A DNA stretch of 64,000 nucleotides. It comes from Pseudorasbora parva (taxonomy: Eukaryota > Chordata > Actinopteri > Cypriniformes > Gobionidae). The DNA is taken from NCBI RefSeq assembly GCF_024679245.1, contig NC_090175.1:53333213-53397212 (forward strand), read 5' to 3'. Below, piece by piece: positions 48,641 to 60,700 of the stretch. Position numbers and translations under genes: made by a program. The notes under the pieces were generated by a model. That model was not told where the DNA came from, did not search any database, and was given only the letters and a program-made list of their open reading frames with translations. How positions within the stretch are numbered: the first letter of the stretch is position 1; each line of letters begins with the position of its first letter.

Positions 48641-50500
48641 CAAATCCTTCTTATTGTTTTCTATTTTTTTATTTTTTTATTTGCCCTTTTTAGGATATAC
48701 ACTTCTAAAATCTGCAGGAGAGGCCTTGCCTAAGGCGACATGATTTATCTAGCAGACGAAGGGTCAAGTATTTCTGTATCATAAAATACAGTGAAGAATA
48801 TCAGATGAGGAAGTCGTGGCCTAAGAGTGACGAAACGCTGTGACAGAGCGCCTGTGCTTTGGTTGCCTGCCCGTAGGGTTGAGAATGATTCAGAGGAAAC
48901 AAATGATGAAAGCAGAATGCATATAGAGGACATATGGAGGGACAGTTTGCTAAGATGTGTATGTCGTTTAGCAATGTCATCCCTTTTTATCAAGCATGCT
49001 GCACTCCTTTTTTTTTTATTATATTATAACATAGAACCCTGAAAGAGTGTACACAGCTTACTGTGACTGAAAGATATGTCAATTTCATACATTATACATT
49101 TCATGTCCGCCTAATCTAATGTAATCTAAAACCACCAGAATATAGACTTGGCCGGCGTCGTGTCATGGCTGGGGATGTGTTGGCGTTCCCCATCCCATCC
49201 ATGGGGTTAACCCAGTACAGCCTGTGTAGAATCACCTTTGCTGCTCGACATCGCAAGACATTTATAAAAACTGAGGTGTATTGGGTCAGACTGTACGTAC
49301 AGTATCTGTGACTGATAAACGACCCAACAGAATCAATGGCCAGAGGTATCATCTTGTCAAAATACACACTGCTCCCCAGACCCCCAAATAGTTGACATGC
49401 CAAATCGTTTGATTTATTAATTCAGTGTTACTGAGTTTAATGGATTAAAAGTATGAATTAGATACATTTAGTGTATTTAAATGATCATAACGTTTTTTAT
49501 GCTATGAAATTGATACTTGTTCTGAATATGCCGTGTGCAATTAAAAGGGCGATTGTTTATGTATAAGTATGTTTGGGCTAGAAACATGAAATGCCAAACG
49601 TTCATTTATACATTTGTCAAAAGCCTAACATCCAGTGATATGATTCTGATTTTGTTTAAATAAAGTGTAGACATCACTCAATTTTCTGTTGTCTTGCATG
49701 TTGTCTTGCATGCATGTCACTTTATCTCTTTATTTATTTGTCGCTAGTACAGCAATGCACAAATTAATTCAGTTCATCATTTACATATTACAAAGAAATT
49801 TGGAGTTGACAGGTCTCACAATAATATTCAAATGACTGACAATAGCGACATTTCTTTATTAGCTTGTTTATAGCAACCATCTTCATCAAAATAAATGAAT
49901 TAGCCTAGCTATGATGTTGTGTAATATTTGTGGGATCATCATGCATTTTGTCAAATGTACAAGTGTTGTTAACATATAATGTAATATCGGCTTGTAAGCT
50001 TGAAGCACAAACATGAGTCCAGCCCTTCCCATCATGAAATCAAGAAGAACCGAATGTTTTGTATATCAATAACCTTACACATTATGTGGCTGTGATCACT
50101 CATTGTGAAAATCTGCTACATTGCATTTCTGATGCAGTCCCTTCTGACTTCTTTGGCGTCTTGTTAAAAATGTTTTGCCATTGCAATGTATGACATCTCT
50201 TGTTTTAATCTTTACAATAATACCAGCATCATGTAGTGCAAATGTGTAATAGATTACAGAGGCTTTCGTAATTGACAACCCGCTCCGTCTGTTTATTTTG
50301 CACTATAAAACTTCAGATGTGTTTTTTTTTTTTTTTTTTACATACTAGAGATGCAGAAGGCCACATGGCAACCTTTCGCCACTGCACAAAGTAAAAATAA
50401 ATTGTAATCATTACAACGAATGAAGATAAATCATCGAGAGGATTGCTTTCTCCCACGGCATTAACGGAAATAACGTTTTTATGGGCGTTCCCAGTAATGC
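48640..50500. other. Mostly unique sequence, no gene seen
   Basis: No coding frame with a recognisable domain. A GC-richer stretch at 49,150-49,220 (GGCCGGCGTCGTGTCATGG) sits in a 95-codon minus-strand frame of unknown meaning. Confidence 0.4.
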
Positions 50501-50510
50501 CGACCAACCC

Positions 50511-50626
50511 TGCGTCTCAATCAGCTCCCTAGTTCACTAGTCAGGGCACTGATCAGGACATAAATCAATGGGCTGACTCCCTGATCAGTGCCCTGAATAG
50601 TGAACTAGGGAGCTGATTGAGACGCA
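50511..50626. mobile_element. 116-bp near-perfect foldback MITE
   Basis: A 47-bp left arm starting TGCGTCTCAATCAGCTCCC pairs with the right arm ending GGGAGCTGATTGAGACGCA, with a single G/T mismatch, around a loop of about 22 bases. CCC lies on both sides (50,508-50,510 and 50,627-50,629) and could be a 3-bp target duplication. No coding capacity. Confidence 0.85.
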
Positions 50627-50698
50627 CCCCAAATCTTTGGTCCGGAAACAAAACAAAAAAACTGTCAATCATATACTATAGGTAAAGTGTAATTGTTA

Positions 50699-50725
<27 letters not shown>
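50699..50725. repeat. (TA)n microsatellite
   Basis: About thirteen TA units. Confidence 0.9.
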
Positions 50726-50730
<5 letters not shown>

Positions 50731-50955
50731 CGGTTGGTTGAGCCCAGTACATTCCCCAAATACTAAGTTTATCCCTTTATCTGGTACAGCTTGAAACTGA
50801 TAGCAGACATTCTGAAAATGTTTTATGAGCATCCCTTTCACCTCTCATTTCTCCTTGAATGGAATAATAGTTCTAAAAATACAAAGATAATACATGGTGC
50901 TCCAAGAATACAGTTTAGTACTCTCCCCTACTCAGACATTAAGCAGATTCAGAAC

Positions 50956-51119
50956 AGTTCTCTCTTGGGTAGCGTCTCCCCATTCGTCTCCTTCTTGCTC
51001 TCATTTTCCGTGGTCTCGCCTATGCTCATAAATGAGCTCGACGAGGATCCCGGATATCCAGGTGGGTCTGCGAGCTCATTCGTGCAGTCTCCACTTCATG
51101 AGTTCTGGAAAGGAGGTCA
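50956..51119 (-). other. Possible 3'-terminal exon (unassigned)
   Basis: On the minus strand a long pyrimidine tract ending CCTTTTACAG (complement of 51,120-51,150) is a strong-looking splice acceptor. After it, three readings are possible: one stops at once, one gives TSFPELMKWRLHE and stops, and one gives a 30-residue reading ending RDPRRAHL. A further open frame, after an internal stop, encodes a serine-rich and acidic stretch with DPPGYPGSSSSS and ETTENESKKETNGE. I do not recognise any of these. Downstream minus-strand sequence looks like AT-rich UTR. This may be the last exon of a gene lying to the right, or chance. Confidence 0.2.
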
Positions 51120-51849
51120 CTGTAAAAGGAAAAAATAAAATAAAAAAGGGCCAGCGATACATATGGAATTCCCTGTCCTCCCCTGGGCCTGCCCACATAT
51201 CAGACTTGTCATTTTAAACTTGTCAGCCCTTGAATAAATAAATACTCATAAAATCCCTGCTGCATTTCTAAAAGGAACGTTTCCGAGTTCAATACGAGTT
51301 AAGCTCAAAGGCATCCATGACACACTGCCACAGGATATAATATTGACTAAACCCTCGATAAAACAAACATCACGCTTACAGTAGCAGAGGAGCTTCTGCT
51401 GAGGTTCTCTCAATAAGAAAACATTCTTCCTTTAATGTTAATGTAAAACACAAAATACAAAAAAGGACATTATTTGAACTGACTTGAGCTAAATAATGAT
51501 GCTATTGTCTTCTGTAGAGCTGCTTTCTAGGCTGAGATTGAATTAGTCTCATATTTGATCACATTTGCATTACTGATTCTGTTATTTCTCTGTTTATTAC
51601 TGAGCAGCTGCTTTGAAACAATCTACTGTATATAGAACATGTGTTAGTGTTCTTTATTAATGTTCTCAAAACATCTGTCTGTTTTTTTTTTTAAGGTTAC
51701 TATTTATTTCAGGACATTCAGAGAACATTCAAAAGCAACATTCCAACATGTTTGCAAAATTATAAAATTGAATCTTATTCACAAATAATGTTTTCGTTAC
51801 CTATGAAATGTTAGTAAATCTTTTGTGTTACATTTTTGTTAAAACGTTG

Positions 51850-52068
51850 GGTAACACTTTATTGTGCAGTACCCTTGTTACATAAATGACATGTACTTAC
51901 CATTGTAATAACAGTAAATGATGCATAACTGCATGCAACTAACGCTGTACCAAACCCCAATCTTACCCTAACCCTATAATATGTACATGCTGTTGATACT
52001 CTGCAGTACTTATCTGCAGTTCTATATAATTACACTGGAACAAAGATAACTTAAAGTAAAGTGCAACC
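51850..52068. mobile_element. 219-bp MITE with GGTAACACTTTA ends
   Basis: The left end GGTAACACTTTATTG and the right end AAAGTAAAGTGCAACC are imperfect inverted repeats. The interior contains GTACTTACCATTGTAATAAC and CTTACCCTAACCC. This resembles a widespread cyprinid MITE family. No matching 8-bp duplication was seen. Confidence 0.6.
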
Positions 52069-52289
52069 AAATATATCACTTGAATAAATGTTAACATGCA
52101 GGGCAGAATTCACTAAGAATGAATTGTGTCCATAGATCATTTAGCATCATTTACGTTCATTTATGTGCATGTGTTGTTTTAGTAGGTGACTGTTCCATGT
52201 CAATTTTAAAGTTGATTTTCTTGTTTACCACAGACTAAAAACATGAGGGCTGAATTATCAGTAAGTACAGTACAACACTTTGCAACTGT

Positions 52290-52620
52290 GCCTTTATTTA
52301 GTACAGTTAATTGCCATTTCTCTGTAACTTGTTCACTCGTCTGAAGCTTTAAATCAGTTTTAATGCTCTTCGTGAGCAGAGTACATTCATTTGCATTTGC
52401 CTTTGTTCATACAGGGAGTGGTGGAAAGTCTAAAGAAGATAAATCCTGCCTTTTTATAATATTAGCCTTATCTCAAATGAGTATAAATAATAATTAGAGT
52501 AGCAAGATAAATGGACAAATTAAAACTGCCATATGCTGAAATATAACAACATAAGCAAAGAGTTTTGTGCAGGCCTATAGTGCTTTAATTATCTTCGTTT
52601 ACTGGAAAGTTACTGTTCAT
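52290..52620. promoter_or_regulatory. Candidate regulatory block with octamer- and SOX-like motifs
   Basis: CATTTGCATTTGCCTTTGTTC at about 52,390-52,410 joins an octamer-like ATTTGCAT and a SOX-like CCTTTGTT within 20 bases. TTTAAATCAGTTTTAATGC and TTTAATTATCTTCG lie nearby. No coding frame. The arrangement differs from the canonical OCT-SOX composite in orientation. Confidence 0.2.
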
Positions 52621-54345
52621 TTGTGAGAAATGTTAAATATGCTGTTACTTTGCAGACTACATTTAGAACAATATGCTCCATGCTGGGTACCTTAATCATA
52701 AGCTTTACACAGTGATTAACACAGACCAAAGACACAGATTATAATAATTATATTCTTTAAATGCATTTTATATATATGGAATTTTACACTAATGATTCAA
52801 TCATGTATGAAATTTGTGTTTTTCATACATGTCTTTTTTCCTCGCACACTATTTGAAAGGACTCAAACGGACTCAAAGACTGGATGTTTTTCCGATCAGG
52901 AGAGTAGAAGTGATTTCGAAACATTTCAGCCGGTTCTAAAGGGATTTAGATGCTGTTGACATTTTTAGCTTAAAATCTGCCACACTTAGCGTTTAATGTT
53001 GTTTCTGCAGTTAAAAAGACAAAGGGGACAGGTCTGACTAAATTTGCTTAATAATTAATAAAAAATAAACTAAAATAATTGTATTTATTGATCACTAAGG
53101 TTTATCTAATTTAACTATTTGTGGCTTGTGTTTCAATATCCCCCTTCATTTTGTATCTTGATAGTTAATTATTCCAAATTAATCATCAGAAAGGTATGTT
53201 CTGTTTTAATGTAATTCATTTTTGATTGTTTTTTTTTTTTTACAGCGCATCGATGTTGCACTAGTGTGTGCTCGCACAGGCAATTTAGCTGATTTGATTA
53301 GATTTGCTGAAATGTGAAATGCAAATCTTGTCAGCCTTTTTTTTTTTTTTTTACATCATGGCTTTAAAATGTTATGAGGAATCATTTCACAAATGTTTAT
53401 CCTATCCCACAAAACACCCAGCAAGCGTTGACAATTCTGATTTGACTATAGAAATCCTTAGTCGGGGAAACCTCTATAGTTTGCAGTTACGGTAGATCTA
53501 TGTGAAATCAGACCTTTCACACAGCGATCCCCGAAATTACCAGAATGACTTTACCAGTAAATACACAAATATTTCGTTCAGACAAGCAATGGCGTAATGG
53601 TAAGAAACCGTTCTCAAACGGTTCTCAAACGGTTCTCAAACCTCTTTAAACAGCATGAGAAGCGTGATAGGTTTACTATCTGTTCAATTTGACCACATAT
53701 TTTGACATCTGAGTGAAAGGCATAAGGCGGTGATTAAACAGAACGTGTTTTTACTCTTAAAAACATGAGACACGTGTAATAGTATCCAACTACACAGCGC
53801 AACGATAATGAATGGAAAAGAAGGCTGGGTCTGAAGGTTCACAGGAGGAAAAATCTGCAGCCGCAATGGTCAAACATGATAATTTAACCTATTAAAAAAC
53901 CTATTAGAAAATCTTACTGTAAACAGTGCAGAGTAATCATGAACTCTCCATAAAGGAGCATATAGCCAAAATGGCCTGACCCTCAGTTTATAACCCCCAT
54001 GGGAAGATTGGGCTGTGAGATCGGTAGTTGAATCAGGCTCCTCTCATCGAAGCATCAAATCTTCAACTATTTTGTCCAAACCTGTATGCTTTTGCTTAAA
54101 CACTTTTTGCCCAGGTGACACAATAGTCGAAACTCTACTCAACTGCAGCTCACCAAAGACACGACCTTATGTCTAATACAGGAGCACATTAAATCAACAC
54201 TCAACCCTGAGTTACTCTCCACATGTGTGTCCTCTGAAGACATAAATCTTATTAATACCACTGGTACAAAACATTTCCTTTGAACAATTGTCTTTGTTTC
54301 ATTTATTTATAGCTTGGTAAACAGCACACAGGTGCTGAATAAGGT
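52620..54345. other. Unique AT-rich sequence, no gene seen
   Basis: No recognised repeat family or gene. A short tandem at about 53,610-53,642 repeats the word CGGTTCTCAAA three times. Confidence 0.4.
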
Positions 54346-54439
54346 CACTTTGTGTGGGACCAGGGTCGTGAAGACAGAGAATGCATTCAGTTTCTCACAG
54401 CAACCCACTTCTTCAGTTGTCCTCTTGTGCTTTCTGCAG

Positions 54440-54615
54440 GAACAAAGGTTGCTGATGTCGATCTGCTGAGTGAAACCGCATATTTTATACCCTGGAAGAT
54501 ATCCGGTGCATCATCCTGGAAGGCAAAAAAGCGAATGATTAAAGCAGCAGTTTTCTCTGGATGGATGGGTATTAAAGATCATTCTAGGTCGATGTATGGT
54601 AAAGGTTTTGCATAA
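54440..54615 (+). other. Weak exon-like open stretch
   Basis: TCCTCTTGTGCTTTCTGCAG ends at 54,439 and looks like a splice acceptor. The following frame reads GTKVADVDLLSETAYFIPW and continues about 40 more residues to a stop at 54,615. No family is recognised and no donor or polyadenylation context supports it. Probably chance. Confidence 0.12.
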
Positions 54616-54957
54616 TGGATTGCTGAATCACTTTTGGAGAAATTCATCCATAAATGCAAATAAGTAGTTTGATTTCTGAGAAGAAGAAAAAAAGAAGCTT
54701 TGTATAGAATCCATTTTTGCGGGATTTTAGTGGAATACAAAAATAATTCAAATTAAAATGAAACCAGATACAAATCTATATTTTGTCAGGTTTCGCTTAC
54801 TTCTGGGTATATTTGTTCCAGGTTAAGTAGACACAAAAACACACACTTGAATCACGCCATTTTTATTGCTTTATTTATATATATAAATGTGGTTTGCAAT
54901 GTTAGATATAATAAATTGTGAAAAATCGATTTGACAGCACTGATATACATTCACGTC

Positions 54958-54960
<3 letters not shown>

Positions 54961-55050
<90 letters not shown>
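54961..55050. repeat. (TA)n microsatellite, about 90 bp
   Basis: Perfect TA tract ending shortly before the TTAA element at 55,087. Confidence 0.97.
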
Positions 55051-55053
<3 letters not shown>

Positions 55054-55086
55054 TAAAAAAAAAAAAAATTATACATGTTATCTTAA

Positions 55087-56316
55087 AGGGGGGGTGAAAT
55101 GCTGTTTCATGCATACTGAGCTTTTTACACTGTTAAAGACTTGGATTCCCATCCTAAACATAGACAAAGTTTCAAAAACTAATGTTGGACGTTTGATGGA
55201 GTATTTCTGTGTCAAAAATACTCCTTCCGGTTTCTCACAAGTTTCGGAGAGTTTTTTTCGAGTATGAGTCGGCTTGACGTTGACACAACGGAAGGTCCTT
55301 GTATGGGCCGTACGGGCTTTTCTCCCGGTAGGGTGCGCGCGCGCGTGACTAGAGCGAGAGAGGAAATGCACGCCCATAAAAACACTCTCTCATCTGCAGA
55401 TCCACTCGTCCGTGAACACTTATGCCGTTATAGTCCACGCCGCGCTCCACTTTATTCCTATGGGTGACGTCAAGTGACTTCAACGCTTCAGCACAGCATT
55501 CCGGGAAGGCAGCGCTGCATTTGAACCGTGCATTTGAAAAGTGGATCTCCACGGTCAATGCTGTCACAGGACTTCACCAAATCATACCAAAGAAGTGTGT
55601 TTTTGACGGAGCGGTCCCAACGATAAAGGTTCGGTCCTGCTTTGGAAGCAGGCGGTGAGTAAAACTGCTTCAAATGTCTGTGCTGTTGGCGCGTCATGTG
55701 AGCAAACATCAGTAAACGACACGATCGTGTATAACGTTAGTTAATTTATCAATAGAGCATGCGATCTATGGTGTGTTTAAATACATTTGTTTAGCTGACT
55801 AATATGTGTCAGTTTGTTTATTGTAAAACCACCCAAACATAAACCTAGCATTCTCACAAAGCTTGCTTCGTCATTCAACGGACTCCTTTGCTGTTCTATG
55901 TATAACGTTACACTAGTCTGACGTGCAGAACCGTTTTGCTTGCTACTGCTAAGGTTTAGTCACATACAATAGTCCATAAACCAAATCATGTCCTCATAAA
56001 CTGCGAGTAAACACACACAAATGTTGACAGGCCACTAAATACAGTACATACCACAGAGACGGACGTCCTGTGTTGCTGTTTCTCCTGTTCAATTTATTTC
56101 AGCCTCAGATTTGATTCTGGATCATATATCTATTAGCTGAGATAGCCATGGGTTTCTCCACGTTTTTTTCCCCCGGAAAGACTGGGTACAGCCTATCTTT
56201 CTTTTATAAATATAATAAAACTAAAGACTTTTCGGAGATATGAAGGATGCAATACTACTCTATAGGTACTCAAGATTGACATGAGATTGACTGAAACTGA
56301 GTGTTTCACCCCCCCT
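55087..56316. mobile_element. 1,230-bp TTAA-flanked non-autonomous transposon
   Basis: TTAA flanks at 55,083-55,086 and 56,317-56,320. The ends AGGGGGGGTGAAA and TTTCACCCCCCCT are perfect 13-bp inverted repeats, followed by imperfect pairing (TGTTTCATG against CAGTTTCAGTC). The interior is CpG-rich for this window around 55,250-55,560, with GGTGCGCGCGCGCGTGAC at about 55,331. Frames of 60-100 codons on both strands in that part have no transposase motif. It resembles a cyprinid Kolobok/piggyBac-type family as I remember it. Well preserved, so probably a younger insertion. Confidence 0.9.
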
Positions 56317-56329
56317 TTAAACAGAACCG

Positions 56330-56690
56330 TGACAGTGACATACCGTTGTGTTTTGGACTTTAAGGTTGTGTTTTGATTTCATTCCTGTGTTCTTTTGTTA
56401 ATTTTCCTGCCAATCCTTTGTTTCCAGAGTTACCCACATGCAGCTGTGTCTAGTTAATCATCTTGTTTCTGTTTTTTGCTTAAGCTGTTTTTTGCTTTGT
56501 TTAGTCATCTATGTTGGAGTGTGTTTCCCTGCCTTTCTGTGTGTTCTGAGGTGCTATTATAGTTTCAGATTGTATTTTGACTTTTAGAGTCTTGAACCTG
56601 TTCCTGGTTCACCAACTGTTAGTCATCTTGCTTTTTTAAAGTTTGTAAGATCCAAAACTAGACATACACTTCATCAAAGCAACGGGAAGT
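56330..56690. other. T-rich segment, possible LTR-like relic
   Basis: Contains TTGTGTTTTGGACTTT, CAGCTGTGTCTAGTTAATC and GGAGTGTGTTTCCCTGCC, wording that I loosely associate with fish LTR retrotransposon ends. No paired LTR, primer-binding site or coding frame was found. Confidence 0.2.
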
Positions 56691-57939
56691 AAGCTGAATT
56701 AGTGCCGCTAGTTTCTCCGTAGCAAAAAGTCAAGACACAGACGTTTTCAAGGTTCCAGAGGTGAGTCATTCAATTTCATCTCAGTCCGAGCTGTATAAGC
56801 GATCACCCTTCAAAAGAGCTATAGCCAAGATCTCTGGTCTCGTCTCGTTTCCCCTATCATTCCTAAACTGGCTTTAGTAAAAGTTAACATAAAAAGATGA
56901 TACCCTATATAGGGCTCCTTCAGAAAAGACACCTTCACTTGCGTTCTTCAAAGGCACTAACTTTCCCTTTCAACTGCAGTGTTTTCCTTTGCAACACATT
57001 TTCAATGATGTTTAGCTTCTCTTTTATAGTACACATCCGGAGAAAGGGAACTTGGCTCAAAGGTAATTTCCCGTATCTGCTTCTGTTCTACAGTATTGTC
57101 CATCAAACTGACATCTTTGCATCCATAAGGTGAGTGAGGAAGCTTAGTTTACACTTAATCAGCTATTTCTTGGCATGTATAATGAATTAAAGCTAACAAA
57201 CCATCATAGGTTCACATCCCTTGTGATGTTAACTCCATCTGAACACACATTTGTCATGTGCAGGCACCTAATATAGATGTAATACTTTCTGGATATAAGT
57301 ACCCAGTGGGGTTGACATAATTGAAAGCCTCTGTCAAATCCTAAATTCATAAAAAAAAAAAAAAAATCTCCCCGGGATTTGGTAATATTAATTATCTCCC
57401 ATTGCTATATGTCCTAGTTTTATAATTACTGGTCCATTCAAGTGCATTACATGAGCAGGGCCTCCCTATGGACAATGTAGAATAAAGACGAGAAAAAAAG
57501 AGTGAAATTGAATTATTAAATCAGTTGTGGGCATGCCGGATCTTGAACAGCGCTGGGGAGCGATTAACTAAAAGTAGTGGCGCTACTAACTTAACTAGCA
57601 TGACGGCACCTCAGTAAGTGAAGCATTGGGAAGTCAGATTCATTTCAGTGAGTTGATTCATTTGAATCATTCAGTTTAATGAACTACTTCAAAAATCAAG
57701 TCGTTCCTCAAGCACAAACAAAAGTGTTTTAGCAATACAAATAACATGGAAATGATAATCAAAGAGACTGAGTTGAAAACTATTACACTTATATGCTCCA
57801 GTTTCAAGGTAACTTCTCCAACACTGAACTTGAAGTGATTAAAAAAAAAGATTAATAGAAAATAACTAGTAGTTAAACATATAAACACTGACAATACATC
57901 AATCCACTTACAAGGCTGTTCTTATGTATTTTTATAAAG

Positions 57940-58280
57940 GTAACCCAAAGGTTAATTACGGTCTCTGTCAGAGGACAGAGTTAGTGTTTATGCAGAAGTC
58001 TAAAATTACTTCAGTTCATGAGAAGAGTCCATGTTGGCTTGACCTAATGGCTTTTCATTTATTTAAGCGCCTAAAGCAGAGGAAGTGATGTCCCTCGCCT
58101 TTACATACTGAACCTATTCTTTACACAGCCCTTCCCAATTGGTCTCAACAAAGTAAAGCGGGGAGTCAAGGCCCCAGCTGATATAATACAGTGCAAATTC
58201 ATATTGACCTTTTTAGATTATCATTTAATGACATAATTAACCCATTAATCTACAAGATCTTTTTTGCAATGTGCAATTAT
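57940..58280. promoter_or_regulatory. Candidate conserved non-coding block
   Basis: Non-repetitive sequence with AAAGGTTAATTACGG, CTCAACAAAGTAAAGCGGG, CATTTAATGACATAATTAAC and TTGACCTTTTTAG, giving homeodomain-like, SOX-like and nuclear-receptor-like cores. No coding frame. Conservation was not tested. Confidence 0.2.
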
Positions 58281-58576
58281 AGGCTACCCCAATATCAATT
58301 TCCATTTCAGGATATATGCAAGCTAAATATAGAATTAAACTGAATCTGAAGAAATTAGTTGAAATGGAAGATGACATTAATTAAAAAATGAACATGGATT
58401 TCTCAATTGCTTGCATTGATGCATGTTGTTTCATTGACCGCTGCTACAAAGCTGACCTGAACAAAACTTGATGAACATGTTAGGATGATTAGAGATGTTA
58501 AGAGCATCAATGGAAGCAAGGACATCTGACCTCTTCTGAGGATGATCGGTGTTAGTGTAAAACTTGTCCAGAGTTT

Positions 58577-58598
58577 AGTGTGTGTGTGTGTGTGTAAA
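58577..58598. repeat. (GT)n microsatellite, short
   Basis: About ten GT units. Confidence 0.85.
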
Positions 58599-58679
58599 GA
58601 AGTGTTTTTTTTTCTTTCTTTTTTTTCTGATATGGCAACTAATAAATGCAAAGTTTTATCACCTGGCATGTGTGGAAAA

Positions 58680-60480
58680 TTTTAAACTGTGTGTTACAAC
58701 TAACCCCACATTGGGTTGTGCCCCGCTCTCCGCTATCTATTGAAAGCATTATCAAGTCCTTACTTGCAGCAGCATAGCAGATCGAGTCTGCCAAGACCAA
58801 ATACATTCACATTGACAAACTAATAACATGCTAAAACTATTCAGAAATGTTTAATTATATATAAAAAGATTTCAGACTTTTGGGCACCACTGATATGTTA
58901 AAAAATACACAGTTTTTCAGTCAGAAGAGTATTCAATAAACTTCAAATGAGTCTTGATCATTTGAACATCAGCTTTCAGAAAACATCAGTGGTAGCTACA
59001 TCAATATCCGCTTGAGTTCAAAAAGAAACTTTGTTTACTGAGAAAAGACTGTCGATCCTCCCCAGCTGTGAGCAGTCAGGCCGTGATATCATGGAAACTG
59101 CATTTGCCTCATCACACATTACAGTAAGCCCATTTGCACACATTGCACAAAGCTGAAATAATTTGTGTTACGGGTGCATTGCATAGATCTTACCAACAAA
59201 GGAGTTGTTAAGTTAAACCCCATTTACCTTTTAATTCCTAAGACAAAAACAGGCATTTACAAAAGAGTCCTTAGACAAAAGATGTCTGGGTGCAGTACCA
59301 AAAAACAAAGACAAATTAGCCGGTTAGTTTCACACATTTTGCTTCATGTACACTGGAACTCAGTCAGGAACCCCCACTGTTTTTTCCATTATAGTATTAA
59401 AACTGATTTTCGGATTGCTGACTTCCTTTCCATAAGATATGCATGAAAAAAAAAAAAAAAACAAACAGATTTTTACTATCAGACACAGAGCATCATGATG
59501 CTAGTCCTTTCAGCTTGTCTACACTCCTAGAAAATGATCTGTAGAGAACATTAAAAGTGTTTCTAAACATTTAAAAAGTATATGGACTGTTTACATTTAA
59601 TTTTGTTTTAATTTATTTTTAATTTGACCTAATTTAACGAATTAAACTCATAAACATAATCTATCATTGTTTTTGCTGGATTATTGATCTTGGACTGTTT
59701 GGTTCTTCGGCACTCATTCTAGACTTGCTGTCATAGCAACAGGTCCTTTATTTAAACCTGCAGGCTTAAGCAGGCTTATTTCATGTAAACGAGAGTTGAT
59801 TGCATATTTTTTAAGTGGAGGTGATTAAAGTCTGTCCCAGCCAATGCTACTTACAAGAGCACCCTAATGTGAACCAGGGACAATAATAATAAAAAAAATA
59901 AAAAATAAAAAAAGAATTTGTTATGTATAGGTTATGTAGTCTATCATAATAAAGACAGCCAGTTTTACTCATTGAGAGATTTATTCACGAGGGAATAAAT
60001 ACTGAATCATTTTACTGGAGTCTTACACATGATGTAGAGTTAGCCTATACTGTGCGCACAAAGAGAGAGAGAGAGGGGGGGTCAAAAGGCAATACACAGA
60101 ACAATATTTCAGATGATATTAAAAAAAAATCTGATTCAAAGGTACAATTAAATGAATTGCTAATTACAGCATTAAAATAAACATCTAAATTATGTACAAA
60201 AAATAGAAATTATAATAAAATAAAATTGGTAATCATATATTTAAAAAAAACAACTGATTTCATTGCTCTATTATAATTTTTATGTTGTTTTGGTTGCTTG
60301 GCTGTTTCGTTATAAAAAGATCCATAAAACAGCCGGCTGACATGACATGGGATTCAGATCAATGACATGGGATTCACATCAAAATAAACACAAAATAGTC
60401 CAAACTTTGCTAAAGTGATTGTTTTGAACAAGTATTAACTTTAACGTTATTAAAAACATTATTTTAGCGAAAGTATTTGT
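58680..60480. other. Unique AT-rich sequence, no gene seen
   Basis: Frames are short and unrecognised. A GAGAGAGAGAGG run lies near 60,062-60,080, and a 22-bp direct duplication containing GACATGGGATTCA near 60,345-60,378. Confidence 0.4.
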
Positions 60481-60499
60481 ATCAATAGTGTGTGCCTTT

Positions 60500-60700
60500 T
60501 GCCGAATGCTGGTCAGCCACCAGACTATCGCCAGTCGATCTACATTTCCTATAACTCATTGCCTGGTTTAATCCTCCATGATTGTCTTCAGCTGTGTCTC
60601 ATTAGCTCATTGCCAATATAAGTCTGGTTATCTCAGACATTCACAACAAAGTCTTGCTTAGTGTTACACTGAAACGCTGAACATATACGCAGTTTTGATT
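60500..60700 (+). mobile_element. Possible LTR fragment
   Basis: Contains CTTCAGCTGTGTCTCATTAG, CCAATATAAGTCTGG (TATA-like) and GTCTTGCTTAGTG, the order of a promoter-bearing fish LTR as I remember it. No second LTR or internal coding region is present. Confidence 0.3.

Noticed and set aside
51965..51976. Telomere-like TTACCCTAACCC words
   Set aside because: Only two degenerate units inside a MITE; not an interstitial telomere array.
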